Source: a virus
Virus record (IMG/VR): IMGVR_UViG_3300033153_006029
Span: 1-28,417 of that record
DNA: 28,417 bases
Direction: 5' to 3' (one strand)
In this document: piece after piece, positions 1 to 8,971 of the stretch
How the letters are laid out: every line of letters begins with the position of its first letter
How positions within the stretch are numbered: the first letter of the stretch is position 1
The notes under the pieces: generated by a model
Database searches by the model: none
Told to the model about the DNA's origin: nothing
What the model saw: the letters and a program-made list of their open reading frames with translations, nothing else
Made by a program: the position numbers and the translations under genes

Positions 1-3000
1 GAGCTGAACAGCTAAGATCAAAGCTCCCTGTCCTAAGCCAGCCAAGGTAGAGAAGTCTAAACTACTTAATATCTGTAGTGAGAATACCGCAGTGGTAGCA
101 GCTTGTGCAAAATTAGCAAGACCAGCACCACCTACTCCTCCACCAGATTGGAAGCGGGCACGACCAATGGAACCTCCACCAGCGGCTAGTACTGGGAATC
201 TGTTTTCATTTAGTAGCCCAGACTGGGCAACAGACTTCTTCTTAATAACAAAAGAACCGGCCTGAATGTCAGCAGGAACAGTATCACCACTGCCTCTACC
301 TGGAACTACAGACACATCAGATAAATCGAAATCACCTAATAGTGCTCCATCTCCCGTCTTATTCAAACGCTGTAGTCCTGCAATACCAGCCTGTGCTGCT
401 GCTCGTGGACCAAATACCAACTCTTGAGGAGTAAGTAAAGAAGAAATAGTACCGCCACCAGCACTACCGCCTTCTACACTACCTTGTTCTGAAGATAACT
501 TTAGCAATCCAGGCCTAGCATCAATAGCAAGCTGTTGGGCAGATTTACTAATTAGGGCTTTTTCGCCAGCTTCCGTAAGAATGTTGTCAATCGTATTGCC
601 TTCTGACGTCGTTCCCTTCACGTTCTTCGGTTTTACTCCAGCACGGTTCCGAGATGCTCTTGCGTCTACATAGCTTATACCACCAATCGCTGGGAAGACG
701 CTCGCTAGTTTCCCGATACCTGTAGTAAAGTCAAACGGCGTATTGCCACCCCCGCCAGTACCAGCGTCTTTATCAAACTCAGCTAGAGGTTGACCGTTTA
801 ATGCATTAATAGCATTCTCAAAGACTACACCCTTTATAGCTTGAGCACCAGAGCTTTCTAAGAATTTAGTTGTATCCTTTGGGTTAATCGGAGAGGCGTT
901 CACACCCAGCTTTGTAGCAAAGATCTCAGCTTGATCTTTGACTGCTTTTAAAATAGATGCGTCTAAACCGTCATTAAATATATCCTTAGTTCCTTGGTCG
1001 GCTACGCCTTGAATTGTAACACTAATCGGAATATTAGCCCCGCCTGGAACGCCTAATGCACTATTAAGAACTGGTCCTGGCTTATTGCCTAAGATAGCAA
1101 ACTGTGACGCAAGACTCTTTGCACCAAAACCCGTGGCAGCTGGTCGAGCCTTGACGATGTCCTTAGAGGGAACGATAATCTTAGCGTTGACGGGAGCACC
1201 AGCAGTAGTGTTTAGTTTATCATTAACAACGAAGCCGACGCTTTGAGTCTCAGCCAAGCCCACCCCACCACCACCAGCAAATCTTTTTCGGCCTACACTA
1301 CCACCACCTCGCCTACCACCTCTTCTGCCGACTGGGCGAGAAATGACACTACTTGCTCCCGCAGCTGCGATAGCTGTTGGTATTCGACTCATAGCAGCTA
1401 TCAGGGCAGGTATTCTAGCAGCTAGGACTTGAACAGTTGTCCCTAGTTTTGCTGTGGCGGTATTGAGTACCGTCATCTTGGCATTAAGACCAGTTAATTG
1501 AGTCGTGTTGGCTTGAACCGCTTGAGTGTTGCTTGCTACTACAGTCTGTGTTTGTTTTTGTTGAGCTGATGCGGCTGCACCTCCTCCAGGTCCACCGCCA
1601 CCAGAGATAGCACCACCTATGTTACCACCAACACCGCCCGCACCACCACCCTTGCGTAGACCACCAAAGAAACCCTTAGCAAAGTTAAAGACGCCACTAG
1701 TTAGCTTAATACCAGCAATAGCAGTAATCAGAGGAAGGGCTGGACGAAGAGCATCAGCCAAGAAGATAAAGCCTTCTCCGGCTTTGATTGCGAAACGAGC
1801 TAGATCTTGAAAGGTATCCGATGCGGTAATATCACGAATCAGCTTACCAAATTTTTGTTGCAATTGTTCGATTTGTACGGAAAGATTCTGAGTGGCAATA
1901 GCTACGTCGTTAGAGATACTTTTTGTACCTTCAAGAGCGATTTTGCGGGCCTTCTCTGCTTTCTCAAAGTTAATGATAGCAGGCAGCAAGTTCTTTAGTT
2001 GGCGAATACCACCCAACTCTTCAACTACCGCACCGAAACTAATCGGATCAGTCTTTTGGAGATCACCAAGCTTACTGGACAGTTCTTTGAATGTCTCAAA
2101 GAATCCAATAAACTGCTTCTCGCTGTTCAACAGTTTCACGTCAAACTCTTCCAAGAAGGCAATTGTTTGTGGTCGTTGAATACGAGCAAAGATAGTTCTC
2201 AAACCAGTGGAGATCGAATCAGCACTTTCTCGTGTAGTAGCTCGGACAGCAGTGAAAATGGCCAACAGATCGACCAGAGCCTCTTCTGGCTTTTTCAGAC
2301 CGGACGAGGAAGCTGCGAATACACCACCAGCACGACGGATGACCGAGATCAAGTCTTCTGATTCAACCGCAAACTTCTTAGAGATAGCATTCAGGGAGCC
2401 AAGCACATCTTCTGTCTTGTCGGCAGAAATCTTGAACTGGTTCAATGCCGCGACGACACCTTCTGTCGTTTGCTCTAGACTACCAAAGGTAGGAGCCAAT
2501 GATGCTCGGGCAACGGCACGTAAAGATGATTCAACCTGATCTAGGGATTGGCCTGTTTGAGCGAAGGTACGGGCAACACCAACTAACTCGTTAGCACTAA
2601 CACCTAAGCCCGTGGATAGTTGATCGATAGCAGTAGTCAGTCCCGTTAGACCTTGACGGGTCACTCCTGTTACCTGTACAATCTTGATTAGCTCACGCTC
2701 AAACTTGATAGCTTCACTAACACCTTGTTGTACAGCACGAACAAATCCGAAAATGGCCCCAGTCGCAATAGTAAAGGCTGCGAAACGACGGATAGCCAAC
2801 GCGGAGTCTTTACCAAACGCTTCAATTTCACTACGAGCCGAGCCAACATCCTTAGCTACTTTACCCATGCTCTTGCTGACGTTAGTCGTAGACTGGGCCA
2901 GTTGTTTCTGACCATTATTGGCTGCGATGGTTGCGACAGCCAAAGCGTTGGTAGTCTTGGCTGCAGTTCTTCCAGCGGTGGCAACTGATTTAAGGTTACT

Positions 3001-3174
3001 GGTTGAAGCAGCAAGAGTAGAATTTAACGCCGTTAGTTGCTTGGCAGCGTTGTTGCCGAGGACAATATTAACCGGAATGTTAATACCAGCCAGTTGTGAC
3101 GTGATGGCGTTACGAACCCTTTGTAGATGTTTAGGCCCACTAAGTATCACTTCTGCATTAATATTGAATGCCAT
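1..3174 (-). CDS. Tail tape measure protein (C-terminus beyond window)
   Basis: The tape measure sets tail length, fills the tail tube and is ejected during infection. I read the frame codon by codon from the ATG at 3174 to base 1: 1058 codons without a stop, so the gene continues past the edge. An N-terminal Ala/Ser/Thr/Gln-rich helical region is followed from about residue 150 by a TP901-type tape-measure core containing FERELIKIV (158-166) and a run of GVSANELVGVARTFAQTG type. A Gly-rich linker spans about 499-535, an Arg/Gly-rich linker 613-633, and a GSGDTVPADIQAGSFVI segment sits near 960-980, resembling the 'DSVPA.L.PGEFV' motif common in tape measures. It is the largest gene here and follows the tail-tube and chaperone genes. 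The ribosome binding site is modest (AAAGGTAGCTT before ATG). At roughly 0.15 nm per residue the tail would exceed about 150 nm (inference). Confidence 0.92.
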   Translation of the reverse strand, partial: MAFNINAEVILSGPKHLQRVRNAITSQLAGINIPVNIVLGNNAAKQLTALNSTLAASTSNLKSVATAGRTAAKTTNALAVATIAANNGQKQLAQSTTNVSKSMGKVAKDVGSARSEIEAFGKDSALAIRRFAAFTIATGAIFGFVRAVQQGVSEAIKFERELIKIVQVTGVTRQGLTGLTTAIDQLSTGLGVSANELVGVARTFAQTGQSLDQVESSLRAVARASLAPTFGSLEQTTEGVVAALNQFKISADKTEDVLGSLNAISKKFAVESEDLISVIRRAGGVFAASSSGLKKPEEALVDLLAIFTAVRATTRESADSISTGLRTIFARIQRPQTIAFLEEFDVKLLNSEKQFIGFFETFKELSSKLGDLQKTDPISFGAVVEELGGIRQLKNLLPAIINFEKAEKARKIALEGTKSISNDVAIATQNLSVQIEQLQQKFGKLIRDITASDTFQDLARFAIKAGEGFIFLADALRPALPLITAIAGIKLTSGVFNFAKGFFGGLRKGGGAGGVGGNIGGAISGGGGPGGGAAASAQQKQTQTVVASNTQAVQANTTQLTGLNAKMTVLNTATAKLGTTVQVLAARIPALIAAMSRIPTAIAAAGASSVISRPVGRRGGRRGGGSVGRKRFAGGGGVGLAETQSVGFVVNDKLNTTAGAPVNAKIIVPSKDIVKARPAATGFGAKSLASQFAILGNKPGPVLNSALGVPGGANIPISVTIQGVADQGTKDIFNDGLDASILKAVKDQAEIFATKLGVNASPINPKDTTKFLESSGAQAIKGVVFENAINALNGQPLAEFDKDAGTGGGGNTPFDFTTGIGKLASVFPAIGGISYVDARASRNRAGVKPKNVKGTTSEGNTIDNILTEAGEKALISKSAQQLAIDARPGLLKLSSEQGSVEGGSAGGGTISSLLTPQELVFGPRAAAQAGIAGLQRLNKTGDGALLGDFDLSDVSVVPGRGSGDTVPADIQAGSFVIKKKSVAQSGLLNENRFPVLAAGGGSIGRARFQSGGGVGGAGLANFAQAATTAVFSLQILSSLDFSTLAGLGQGALILAVQL

Positions 3175-3189
3175 AAGCTACCTTTAAAC

Positions 3190-3236
3190 AAAAAGCGACC
3201 TATCTTGTAACACAAGTTAAAAAAAATAGATCGCTT
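3190..3236 (-). terminator. Hairpin terminator before the tape measure gene
   Basis: On the minus strand an 11-bp outer stem (3226-3236 with 3193-3203, one G-U pair) encloses a 5-bp inner stem (3212-3216 with 3204-3208, loop GTT) and is followed by TTTTTG. An extra T8 run lies inside the large internal loop. It sits between the 3249-4181 gene and the tape measure start at 3174, so it would lower tape-measure expression relative to the upstream genes. Confidence 0.7.
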
Positions 3237-3248
3237 ATCCGGTTGTTA

Positions 3249-4181
3249 TTAAGTGGCAACAGGGTCTTCTACCGTTGTCTCCACTGGTTTCTTGCTTGTC
3301 CGTTTTTTACGTGGCTTCTTAGGTGTTTCTTCTTTGGAAGCCTCGACCTTTTTTGTCTCATCGTAGGAACACTCATCTATTGGGGCACCATCTTCATCTA
3401 GGAACGCGGCGTGCTCAATATCAAAGCTGCCTTCGGCATTTAGCTCGCGACCGTCTGCATCCACATAGACAAAGTTCTCTCCCTCGGTCCAACTAATAAA
3501 GTTTCCTTGTGGATCAATATGTCGCCCCTTAAGATCCGTTAGGCGACCCGCTTTATCTACAAGCTGAAACTCACTATTGACAAACTTAAACTTTTTCAGG
3601 AATTGGTTCTCTGGTAGCTTAGCATCTACTTCTTCCGTTTCAGAAATAAGGTAGAAAAACTCGGTAGCACCAAGAGACGCCACAATATTGTCCTGATCCA
3701 GTAAGTAGTCGTTTAAACCGCCTGGAAAGTAGGGTTCTCCTGTCTCATCATACACCAAACAGGAGGCAAAAAGAAAGTTAAAGCGAATAGCATCAGCCTT
3801 ACCCTCGCAGGAATTTGCGTCCAATTCCGTACGAGAAGATAGAAGCTCAACCATCTCCCCACGCTTTTCTCGCATATCTAGAGCTATCGTACGAGCTGCC
3901 GATAGCTTAATACCACCTTTGGCAAGACGAAACTCTTTGTCAATAACCTCTACTCGTAACTTCTGGTACTTGGCCTCTCTGTCGTCACTCCACATCTTAC
4001 GTTTGCGTAGTTCGGATTCTAGCTGATCTCTCAACAAGGAGCCCGCCTCTAACTCTTCATTAAAGGTCTTACGACGCATCTCGTTAGCCTTGACTAGCTC
4101 GCCCATATTAGGACGGCGTACGGCATACTTGACACCATCCCATTCAAAAGTTCTCTTCTCTGCTTTTACAAATTTAGCCAT
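3249..4181 (-). CDS. Probable tail assembly chaperone (310 aa)
   Basis: This gene is in the classic position for tail assembly chaperones, which load the tape measure and guide tube polymerisation. I chose the ATG at 4181 rather than the in-frame ATG at 4211 because AAGGAG lies 7 bases upstream; this gives 310 aa and an 8-base overlap with the gene ending at 4174. The N-terminal half is charged and helical (WDGVKYAVRRPNMGELVKAN; a GGIKLSAARTIALDMREKRGE stretch near residue 90) and resembles the chaperone-position proteins of large phages. The middle holds short acidic or aromatic beta-like segments, and the last 40 residues are Lys/Glu/Pro-rich (KKPRKKRTSKKP) and probably disordered. Neighbours and fold type support the call; no enzymatic motif is seen. 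Confidence 0.6.
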   Translation of the reverse strand: MAKFVKAEKRTFEWDGVKYAVRRPNMGELVKANEMRRKTFNEELEAGSLLRDQLESELRKRKMWSDDREAKYQKLRVEVIDKEFRLAKGGIKLSAARTIALDMREKRGEMVELLSSRTELDANSCEGKADAIRFNFLFASCLVYDETGEPYFPGGLNDYLLDQDNIVASLGATEFFYLISETEEVDAKLPENQFLKKFKFVNSEFQLVDKAGRLTDLKGRHIDPQGNFISWTEGENFVYVDADGRELNAEGSFDIEHAAFLDEDGAPIDECSYDETKKVEASKEETPKKPRKKRTSKKPVETTVEDPVAT

Positions 4182-4503
4182 CGTTTGCTCCTTGGTTTTC
4201 CTGTGTATCAAAAGGTCTAAAGGTCATCACATAACGATTCCACGATAGCGTGTATTGAGCTATCTCGCTTTGTGCGGCTCTCAAATTTGAGTTGCCTGCG
4301 TCCAAAATACGAGTACGGGCTTCTTGCCACAGATGCCTATACTCTGCTTGCTCTGTAGTGAGCTCACTTACATGAGAACCATGTCCCCATAGCTCTCCGA
4401 ACTCTTCCTCAAAAACGGCTAACGAGCCGATTATAGTAGTGTCAAACTTCTTCTTTATGTTGTTAAGAAGTCTCTTCTTAGATACTTCATGGTATTCTGA
4501 CAT
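4174..4503 (-). CDS. Small tail-assembly-region protein (109 aa)
   Basis: A 109-aa mostly helical protein starting at the ATG at 4503, two bases after the previous stop (TAAcATG). Motifs include VSKKRLLNNIKKKF near the N-terminus, then FGELWGHGSH, RTRILDAGNSNLRAAQSEI and YTLSWNRYV. This arrangement recurs, as I recall, in phage genes between the tail tube and tape measure, where its role is unassigned. It overlaps the next gene by 8 bases, so translation is probably coupled. The next gene is in the +1 frame, which does not fit a standard -1 programmed frameshift fusion. Chaperone or tail-assembly cofactor is the best guess from context. Confidence 0.6.
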   Translation of the reverse strand: MSEYHEVSKKRLLNNIKKKFDTTIIGSLAVFEEEFGELWGHGSHVSELTTEQAEYRHLWQEARTRILDAGNSNLRAAQSEIAQYTLSWNRYVMTFRPFDTQENQGANDG

Positions 4504-4504
4504 G

Positions 4505-5569
4505 TTATCTTCCTTTCGCCTCTCGCATAGCTTGATTTCTCAGTTCCATTTTAACGTCAGGTAGTTGACTTTCGTCTAGCTTGCCCGCACTAGCCTCTAT
4601 AGCCTTCCGTCTTTGCTCTACCCTTACCTTACTATTAAGGTCATTGAGTTCTTTAATCTTGTCAGCTTCTTCTGGAGAATTAGCCACCACGAACATCTCA
4701 CCAGCATTACTTGCGTTGTTTTTGTGAATACCTTTTGATCCTAATAAGTCCTCAACTTCCTTCTGCTTTCTATCTTTCTCTGCTGACTTTCTGTTCTTAG
4801 CCATCCAGCCGTCGAACATCCAGTCGTCTTCTATTACTTCGTCTGATGGGCGATCAGCACTTTCGTAGGCCGAGTCATACATGCGAGAATAGAGAATACT
4901 GCTTTTCTGGTCATCATGTAAATCACAAATAGGGATACCAAACATTTGTTCTTTACCAAGTGCCCAGTATGATCTAAAGGGTTCTGTTCTAGCTATCTCT
5001 CGGAAATTAGCCTGACTGATTAGATTGGACTCAGCCTTATTAGTAAACCTCTTAAGGATAACTCCGTCAGATTCCCAAAATGTTTCGTATGAATATATTG
5101 AATTATTACATACGTCTCTAATGCCAAGAGCAATTAAGAAATCAGAGCGAAGTGCCTCTGCATGATATTCGAACGTCATAAGCTCTAGAGAGAACTTACG
5201 ATGATATGCCTTTTCAATTGATTTTTCGGCACCCTTAATTCGGCGTCGAATAGCTTTCTGTTCTTTCTTATTATAAAGGGCTTTGTACAGTTGGATCTTT
5301 AGATCTTCTAAGTATGTTTGATAATCTTTAAGTTGCTTCTCATGCTCGGGCGTCCATGTGCCTGTTTTTTGGAGCATAAAGGACGCCTGATCACGGCTGA
5401 TTAAGCCATCGTACTTAACAGTACCTAGGACGTCGGTATAGAAGAGATCAGCTAGAGCACAGTGATCTGGGGTTGACGGCGTTGATTTATAAAGTTGCTT
5501 ATCTACCTGTAGATAAACTATGCCAGTCAGAATCCTATTAACAGTAGTGTTCTTCTTGCTCTTTTCCAT
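4505..5569 (-). CDS. Tail-assembly-region protein of unknown function (354 aa)
   Basis: The first gene after the tail-tube terminator, starting at the ATG at 5569 with a CGGAGAAAGT ribosome site. The protein is hydrophilic with long helical stretches: residues 75-125 are very rich in Lys, Glu and Gln, and the C-terminal 110 residues are again charged (KNRKSAEKDRKQKEVEDLL, then KVRVEQRRKAIEAS). A WMFDGWM aromatic patch lies near residue 250. No catalytic signature, signal peptide or membrane segment is visible. Its place between tube and tape measure suggests a tail assembly factor or chaperone that need not be in the virion. I do not recognise a named family. Confidence 0.6.
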   Translation of the reverse strand: MEKSKKNTTVNRILTGIVYLQVDKQLYKSTPSTPDHCALADLFYTDVLGTVKYDGLISRDQASFMLQKTGTWTPEHEKQLKDYQTYLEDLKIQLYKALYNKKEQKAIRRRIKGAEKSIEKAYHRKFSLELMTFEYHAEALRSDFLIALGIRDVCNNSIYSYETFWESDGVILKRFTNKAESNLISQANFREIARTEPFRSYWALGKEQMFGIPICDLHDDQKSSILYSRMYDSAYESADRPSDEVIEDDWMFDGWMAKNRKSAEKDRKQKEVEDLLGSKGIHKNNASNAGEMFVVANSPEEADKIKELNDLNSKVRVEQRRKAIEASAGKLDESQLPDVKMELRNQAMREAKGR

Positions 5570-5593
5570 ACTTTCTCCGGTCCTAAGAGAAGT

Positions 5594-5622
5594 AAAAGGG
5601 GGAAGGACGAATCCTTGCCCCC
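5594..5622 (-). terminator. Strong terminator with UUCG loop after tail tube gene
   Basis: Minus-strand hairpin GGGGG-c-AAGGA-UUCG-UCCUU-CCCCC followed by UUUU: ten base pairs with one bulged C and an extra-stable UUCG tetraloop. It lies 25 bases after the tail tube stop and just before the ribosome site of the gene at 5569, with no room for a promoter between them. It should boost tail tube product relative to downstream genes. Confidence 0.9.
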
Positions 5623-5646
5623 TCTATTTCAAATTATCTTAAATGC

Positions 5647-6789
5647 TTATGCAGCATTTTGTGTCAACGCATCCATGTAGCCAGAGCGTGTGTTCCAGAA
5701 TGCTTGTCCACTCTCGCTAAAGTCATCGCCAGAGTGAATCACGGTAAAGTCATTGAATGTAACGTAAGAATAACTCACAGTTACATTACCTCCACCAGCA
5801 TCACCTCCACCATAATTGACAGATGCTAGCTTATTCTTTCGACCAAGATTAATTCTCAACCCCTCACAAGTGGTGATTCTGATTGGGCGGTTAACCAAGG
5901 TGTCAGAACTTGCACACAAACCCCCACCAAGACAGTCATCAATTGCACTAACTTGATCACCAGAAACAGATGAAACTTCAAAGTCAGAAGTTACTTCGAC
6001 GGGAAAGGTAACAGTCTTAGCAAAAGGACTTTTAGCACCTAGCTCAAACAAATCTTCACGAGCCAAGTCGGTAGAGACGGTAATGGAAATCACACGGCAC
6101 AGACCAGACTTAACACCACTAGCAGTAACCCCGAAGATATCGCCCGGTAGGCGGGTATAGTCAGCGTCGTCAGCTTGGGCGTTAGAGCTTGCGAAGGTGA
6201 TATTCTCACGACGATTCACGCCACCAGAGCCAATTGGTGCATCATCGTTAGCCGCACTCACGGAACCTGTAGCTTCTGTCAGCGTCCAAGGGGCCGTGCA
6301 GGTACCACCATAAGTGTCCCAGACCTTAGTATTACCAGCTAAAGTCAAGTCTTCTGAGAAGTTGTCTTCAAGCGGGAAATTATAAGTAACAGATGAAACT
6401 GTTAGTCCAGACATTTCGACGTATGTAGCGGGGCTACCAGCTACAGCATCAAGGGTCTCGGGCCAGATGCCCATTTGCATAATTGTTTCAGCAGGAGCCC
6501 GTGACACCAATGTTGGGGTGGCGGGCGAAGTTCCATCAGCTAAGGTTGCAGTTGCAAGTAAGAACAAGACAGGATAACCGTCCAAGACCTTACTCAATGT
6601 AACCTCGACGTCTGGAATGCCTTCGATATTTTCGAAAATAGCGAGTTGACCCAGCTCAAAAGCTTGCTCCAGGTTGAATGTAGTCGTGATAGCGACGGAT
6701 TGAACACCGTGACCTTCACGAAAAATAGTGGTTCCTGGCTTACGGAACGCAACCTGTTGAATTGGGTAGTAAATTCTATTATTAGCCAT
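5647..6789 (-). CDS. Major tail tube protein
   Basis: Predicted to polymerise as hexameric rings forming the tail tube. The start at ATG 6789 has AGGAG eight bases upstream. The N-terminal segment (about residues 25-75) carries GVQSVAITTTFNLEQAFELG and a VEVTLSKVLDGYPVLFLLA-type run, which I associate with tail-tube proteins of diverse long-tailed phages. The rest is beta-rich, with strands such as VTFPVEVTSDFEVSSVSG and VTVSYSYVTFNDFTVIHSG near the C-terminus. At 380 aa it is long for a tube subunit and may carry an extra Ig-like or insertion domain. A strong terminator directly follows, as expected for an abundant product, and the chaperone-position and tape measure genes come next. No sheath gene adjoins it. 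Confidence 0.75.
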   Translation of the reverse strand: MANNRIYYPIQQVAFRKPGTTIFREGHGVQSVAITTTFNLEQAFELGQLAIFENIEGIPDVEVTLSKVLDGYPVLFLLATATLADGTSPATPTLVSRAPAETIMQMGIWPETLDAVAGSPATYVEMSGLTVSSVTYNFPLEDNFSEDLTLAGNTKVWDTYGGTCTAPWTLTEATGSVSAANDDAPIGSGGVNRRENITFASSNAQADDADYTRLPGDIFGVTASGVKSGLCRVISITVSTDLAREDLFELGAKSPFAKTVTFPVEVTSDFEVSSVSGDQVSAIDDCLGGGLCASSDTLVNRPIRITTCEGLRINLGRKNKLASVNYGGGDAGGGNVTVSYSYVTFNDFTVIHSGDDFSESGQAFWNTRSGYMDALTQNAA

Positions 6790-6849
6790 TTATTCTTCTC
6801 CTAGATTGAAAAGTATAACCTCGTTGTTAAATACACCATTTTTCGTATT

Positions 6850-7803
6850 TTAAGCAATAACTATCTCAAAAGTAGCTCTTACCGTTCCTTGATGAAGTCT
6901 GCTACTATAGGAATTCATCTCCATAACGACCATATTGTAGAACCGAGCCATCTTATAGCTGTATTTATTGACCAGATCAGGATACATGGTTGGATTATTA
7001 ACGACCATTCCTCGATGATCTAGACTATATACCCCGCTGGAGGCTACTGTATTGTTGTCGTACATCCATAGTGTCCGATCTGCCTGTAATGAGATGATAT
7101 CTGTCAGCTGGTTACGCCACCACCTAGTCTCAGCGATGATGTGAAACAATACATCCTGATAGACATACTGACCAACATTGCCCAGTTGATAAGGTTTGAA
7201 CTGACGACGTGGCACAGCCTCTACGACAATAGCGGGCATCTGTACTCGATGATTGCCGGGTATTTGCCAGTTGCCAGATCCAATGTCAGAGAATGTAGCA
7301 TCATCAACACGGTGAGAATTGTATTGTAGCTCATCCCACCAAGGAGCCTGATCAGCGATATATACCTGCACATTACGATAGCTATGCTCCAGTTGAACAG
7401 ACGAGTTCATATTAATAGCTGTATCAAACACTACTCTACCCAAAGGATAGTTATAGTGATGACCAAAGGTCGCATCTCCAGTCCCATATAAAGTGCTCGC
7501 AACTCTAACTCCCGAAATATTTATGGGCTGACTTGCATACTCCACACCTGTTTCCCACACTAAGTCTTTGCGTGCGGCTTCCCAAACTTGACCATCATCA
7601 TAGGCCAAGTCTTTTACCACTCGTAGATTGTCATATGTTCCTCCGTAGGCCCCTGAGGTAGGAATGGTGATATTTCTAAATGCACCAACACCCAAGAAAG
7701 ACCAGTCGAGATAGGTTTTTAAGTTGCTCTCTAGTTGTGACATTAACAAAACATCGCCAATGTCAACTACATTATTGAACGAGGTGTAGTCTTGCGTTGC
7801 CAT
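6850..7803 (-). CDS. Neck or tail completion protein (317 aa)
   Basis: The start ATG shares a base with the previous stop (TAATG at 7803), indicating translational coupling. The 317-aa protein is rich in aromatic residues: VWEAARKDLVWETGVEY near 75, YPLGRVVFD near 120, and APWWDELQYNSHRVDDATF near 155. It ends with beta-strand-like segments (TVRATFEIVIA). The pattern matches a family often found between neck and tail-tube genes in marine-type long-tailed phages, but I cannot name its exact role. It could be the tail terminator or a neck component joining head and tube. No enzyme motifs are seen. Confidence 0.6.
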   Translation of the reverse strand: MATQDYTSFNNVVDIGDVLLMSQLESNLKTYLDWSFLGVGAFRNITIPTSGAYGGTYDNLRVVKDLAYDDGQVWEAARKDLVWETGVEYASQPINISGVRVASTLYGTGDATFGHHYNYPLGRVVFDTAINMNSSVQLEHSYRNVQVYIADQAPWWDELQYNSHRVDDATFSDIGSGNWQIPGNHRVQMPAIVVEAVPRRQFKPYQLGNVGQYVYQDVLFHIIAETRWWRNQLTDIISLQADRTLWMYDNNTVASSGVYSLDHRGMVVNNPTMYPDLVNKYSYKMARFYNMVVMEMNSYSSRLHQGTVRATFEIVIA

Positions 7804-8450
7804 TACTTAATTCCTTTGGTAATTTCTTGTCTCACGATATTATCTATTTCTTGATCGATTGTCTCTAAGGCTCGTAAAACAAAATTGTCGCTTGCCGTTC
7901 CTGCGAATTCAGGAGGCATTTGCCATGAACCACCTGTTTCAACCATAATGCCAAGCCCTGTTCTGCTTCGCCTGTGAAATCCACTGCTAAAAGTATAATC
8001 TCTTATAATCGCACCTGAGCCTTCATGCAATAACCAACGTAACCAGTCTATGGGTATCAACTCCCCTTCGAAATTAGTGTAGAAATAGGTTGCCTCTGGC
8101 ATAGTTAGTACGTCACTGTAATCAGCCTGTATCATTCTTATCGATAAAGAACCAAACTTTCCGGCCACAGCGTTGTATTGGACTTGAATCCCCTGAGCCC
8201 ATTGGTTGATCACAGCATCAATTACAGAGGGGTCAGGAACTCCTAATTCACCCTGTAATCGTCCTCCAAAAAACTCGTGATATATATCGGAGGTTTTTAA
8301 CAAACGCTCCACAGAGCCTTGTACACGGCTCGTGACTTGAGTCACAACCCCTTTGATGCTTCGCTTGAAAGCCGCATTAATTTCTCTCGTAACGCCTGCT
8401 CTAAACTCAGCTGCGAACCTAGGCAATATTATTGAAGCTTTTAGTACCAT
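7803..8450 (-). CDS. Neck/tail completion protein (215 aa)
   Basis: An in-frame ATG exists at 8504, but I prefer the ATG at 8450 because it overlaps the preceding stop as TAATG, the same junction as at 7803, and avoids a 50-base overlap. The N-terminus (MVLKASIILPRFAAEFRAGV) is helical and amphipathic. The centre carries IDWLRWLLHEGSGAIIRDY followed by RSRTGLGIMVETGGSW and PPEFAGTASDNFVLRAL. These GSG/SGxGIM/FAGT elements resemble minor capsid or tail-completion proteins encoded just after zinc-knuckle neck proteins in other phages (recollection, not a search). Role: probably head-tail joining. Confidence 0.6.
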   Translation of the reverse strand: MVLKASIILPRFAAEFRAGVTREINAAFKRSIKGVVTQVTSRVQGSVERLLKTSDIYHEFFGGRLQGELGVPDPSVIDAVINQWAQGIQVQYNAVAGKFGSLSIRMIQADYSDVLTMPEATYFYTNFEGELIPIDWLRWLLHEGSGAIIRDYTFSSGFHRRSRTGLGIMVETGGSWQMPPEFAGTASDNFVLRALETIDQEIDNIVRQEITKGIK

Positions 8451-8971
8451 TATCCAATTCTCTTCCACATGCAAACAACGAAATCGTCGGAATCTAGACC
8501 ACAAGGCTGTGGCTCAGATGCACGAGTATATCGATGAGTGCCATATCCGGCTATATTTGTAGCTACTATTAACTCTTTCGCTCTCTTTAGTTGTGGTGTG
8601 CGATCAGCAAAAGTTAGGACTTGAATGTCTCCTTCGGCGGTATTCACTGTACCCACATTGAAAAAATCTTTCTGTTCCCAGACAACCATCAAGTTCATCG
8701 TTTCCGAGCTCTCCACTCCACGTTTACCGGCACCTTGGCACATCGGACATAAGCCTCCGAAAGGAAAGGGTAGATAACCGCCATCTTGAAAACGATTAGA
8801 GGACTTGTTGCCTATAGGATCAAACACACAATTAGGACAATCCTCATACCTCGTTGTTCCATACGATAAAGTACAAGGAATAGTAAGTCCATCATCATAC
8901 AACATCGAAGAGATGATATTGACGAAAGTCGCCTTAATGCCGTTCGAAATTAAACCAGAAAAATTACTCAT
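8450..8971 (-). CDS. Zinc-knuckle neck protein (173 aa)
   Basis: A 173-aa protein with CPNC (residues 45-48) and CPMC (75-78), spaced to coordinate one zinc ion in a zinc-ribbon-like insert; the second pair continues as CPMCQGAGKRG, a glycine knuckle. Cys33 lies near the first pair. The flanks are beta-rich (LMVVWEQKDFFNVGTV; IQVLTFADRTPQL) and the C-terminus ends DDFVVCMWKRIG. Its start overlaps the end of the 52-aa gene, and its stop overlaps the next start (TAATG), so it is part of a coupled set of neck genes. Zinc-containing proteins of this shape occur in the connector region of some phages. A structural, zinc-stabilised joining role is inferred. Confidence 0.6.
   Translation of the reverse strand: MSNFSGLISNGIKATFVNIISSMLYDDGLTIPCTLSYGTTRYEDCPNCVFDPIGNKSSNRFQDGGYLPFPFGGLCPMCQGAGKRGVESSETMNLMVVWEQKDFFNVGTVNTAEGDIQVLTFADRTPQLKRAKELIVATNIAGYGTHRYTRASEPQPCGLDSDDFVVCMWKRIG

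Noticed and set aside
4174-4211. Programmed -1 frameshift joining the 109-aa and 310-aa tail chaperone genes
   Set aside because: The second gene is in the +1 frame relative to the first, no clear slippery heptamer is seen, and the second gene has its own good AAGGAG ribosome site.
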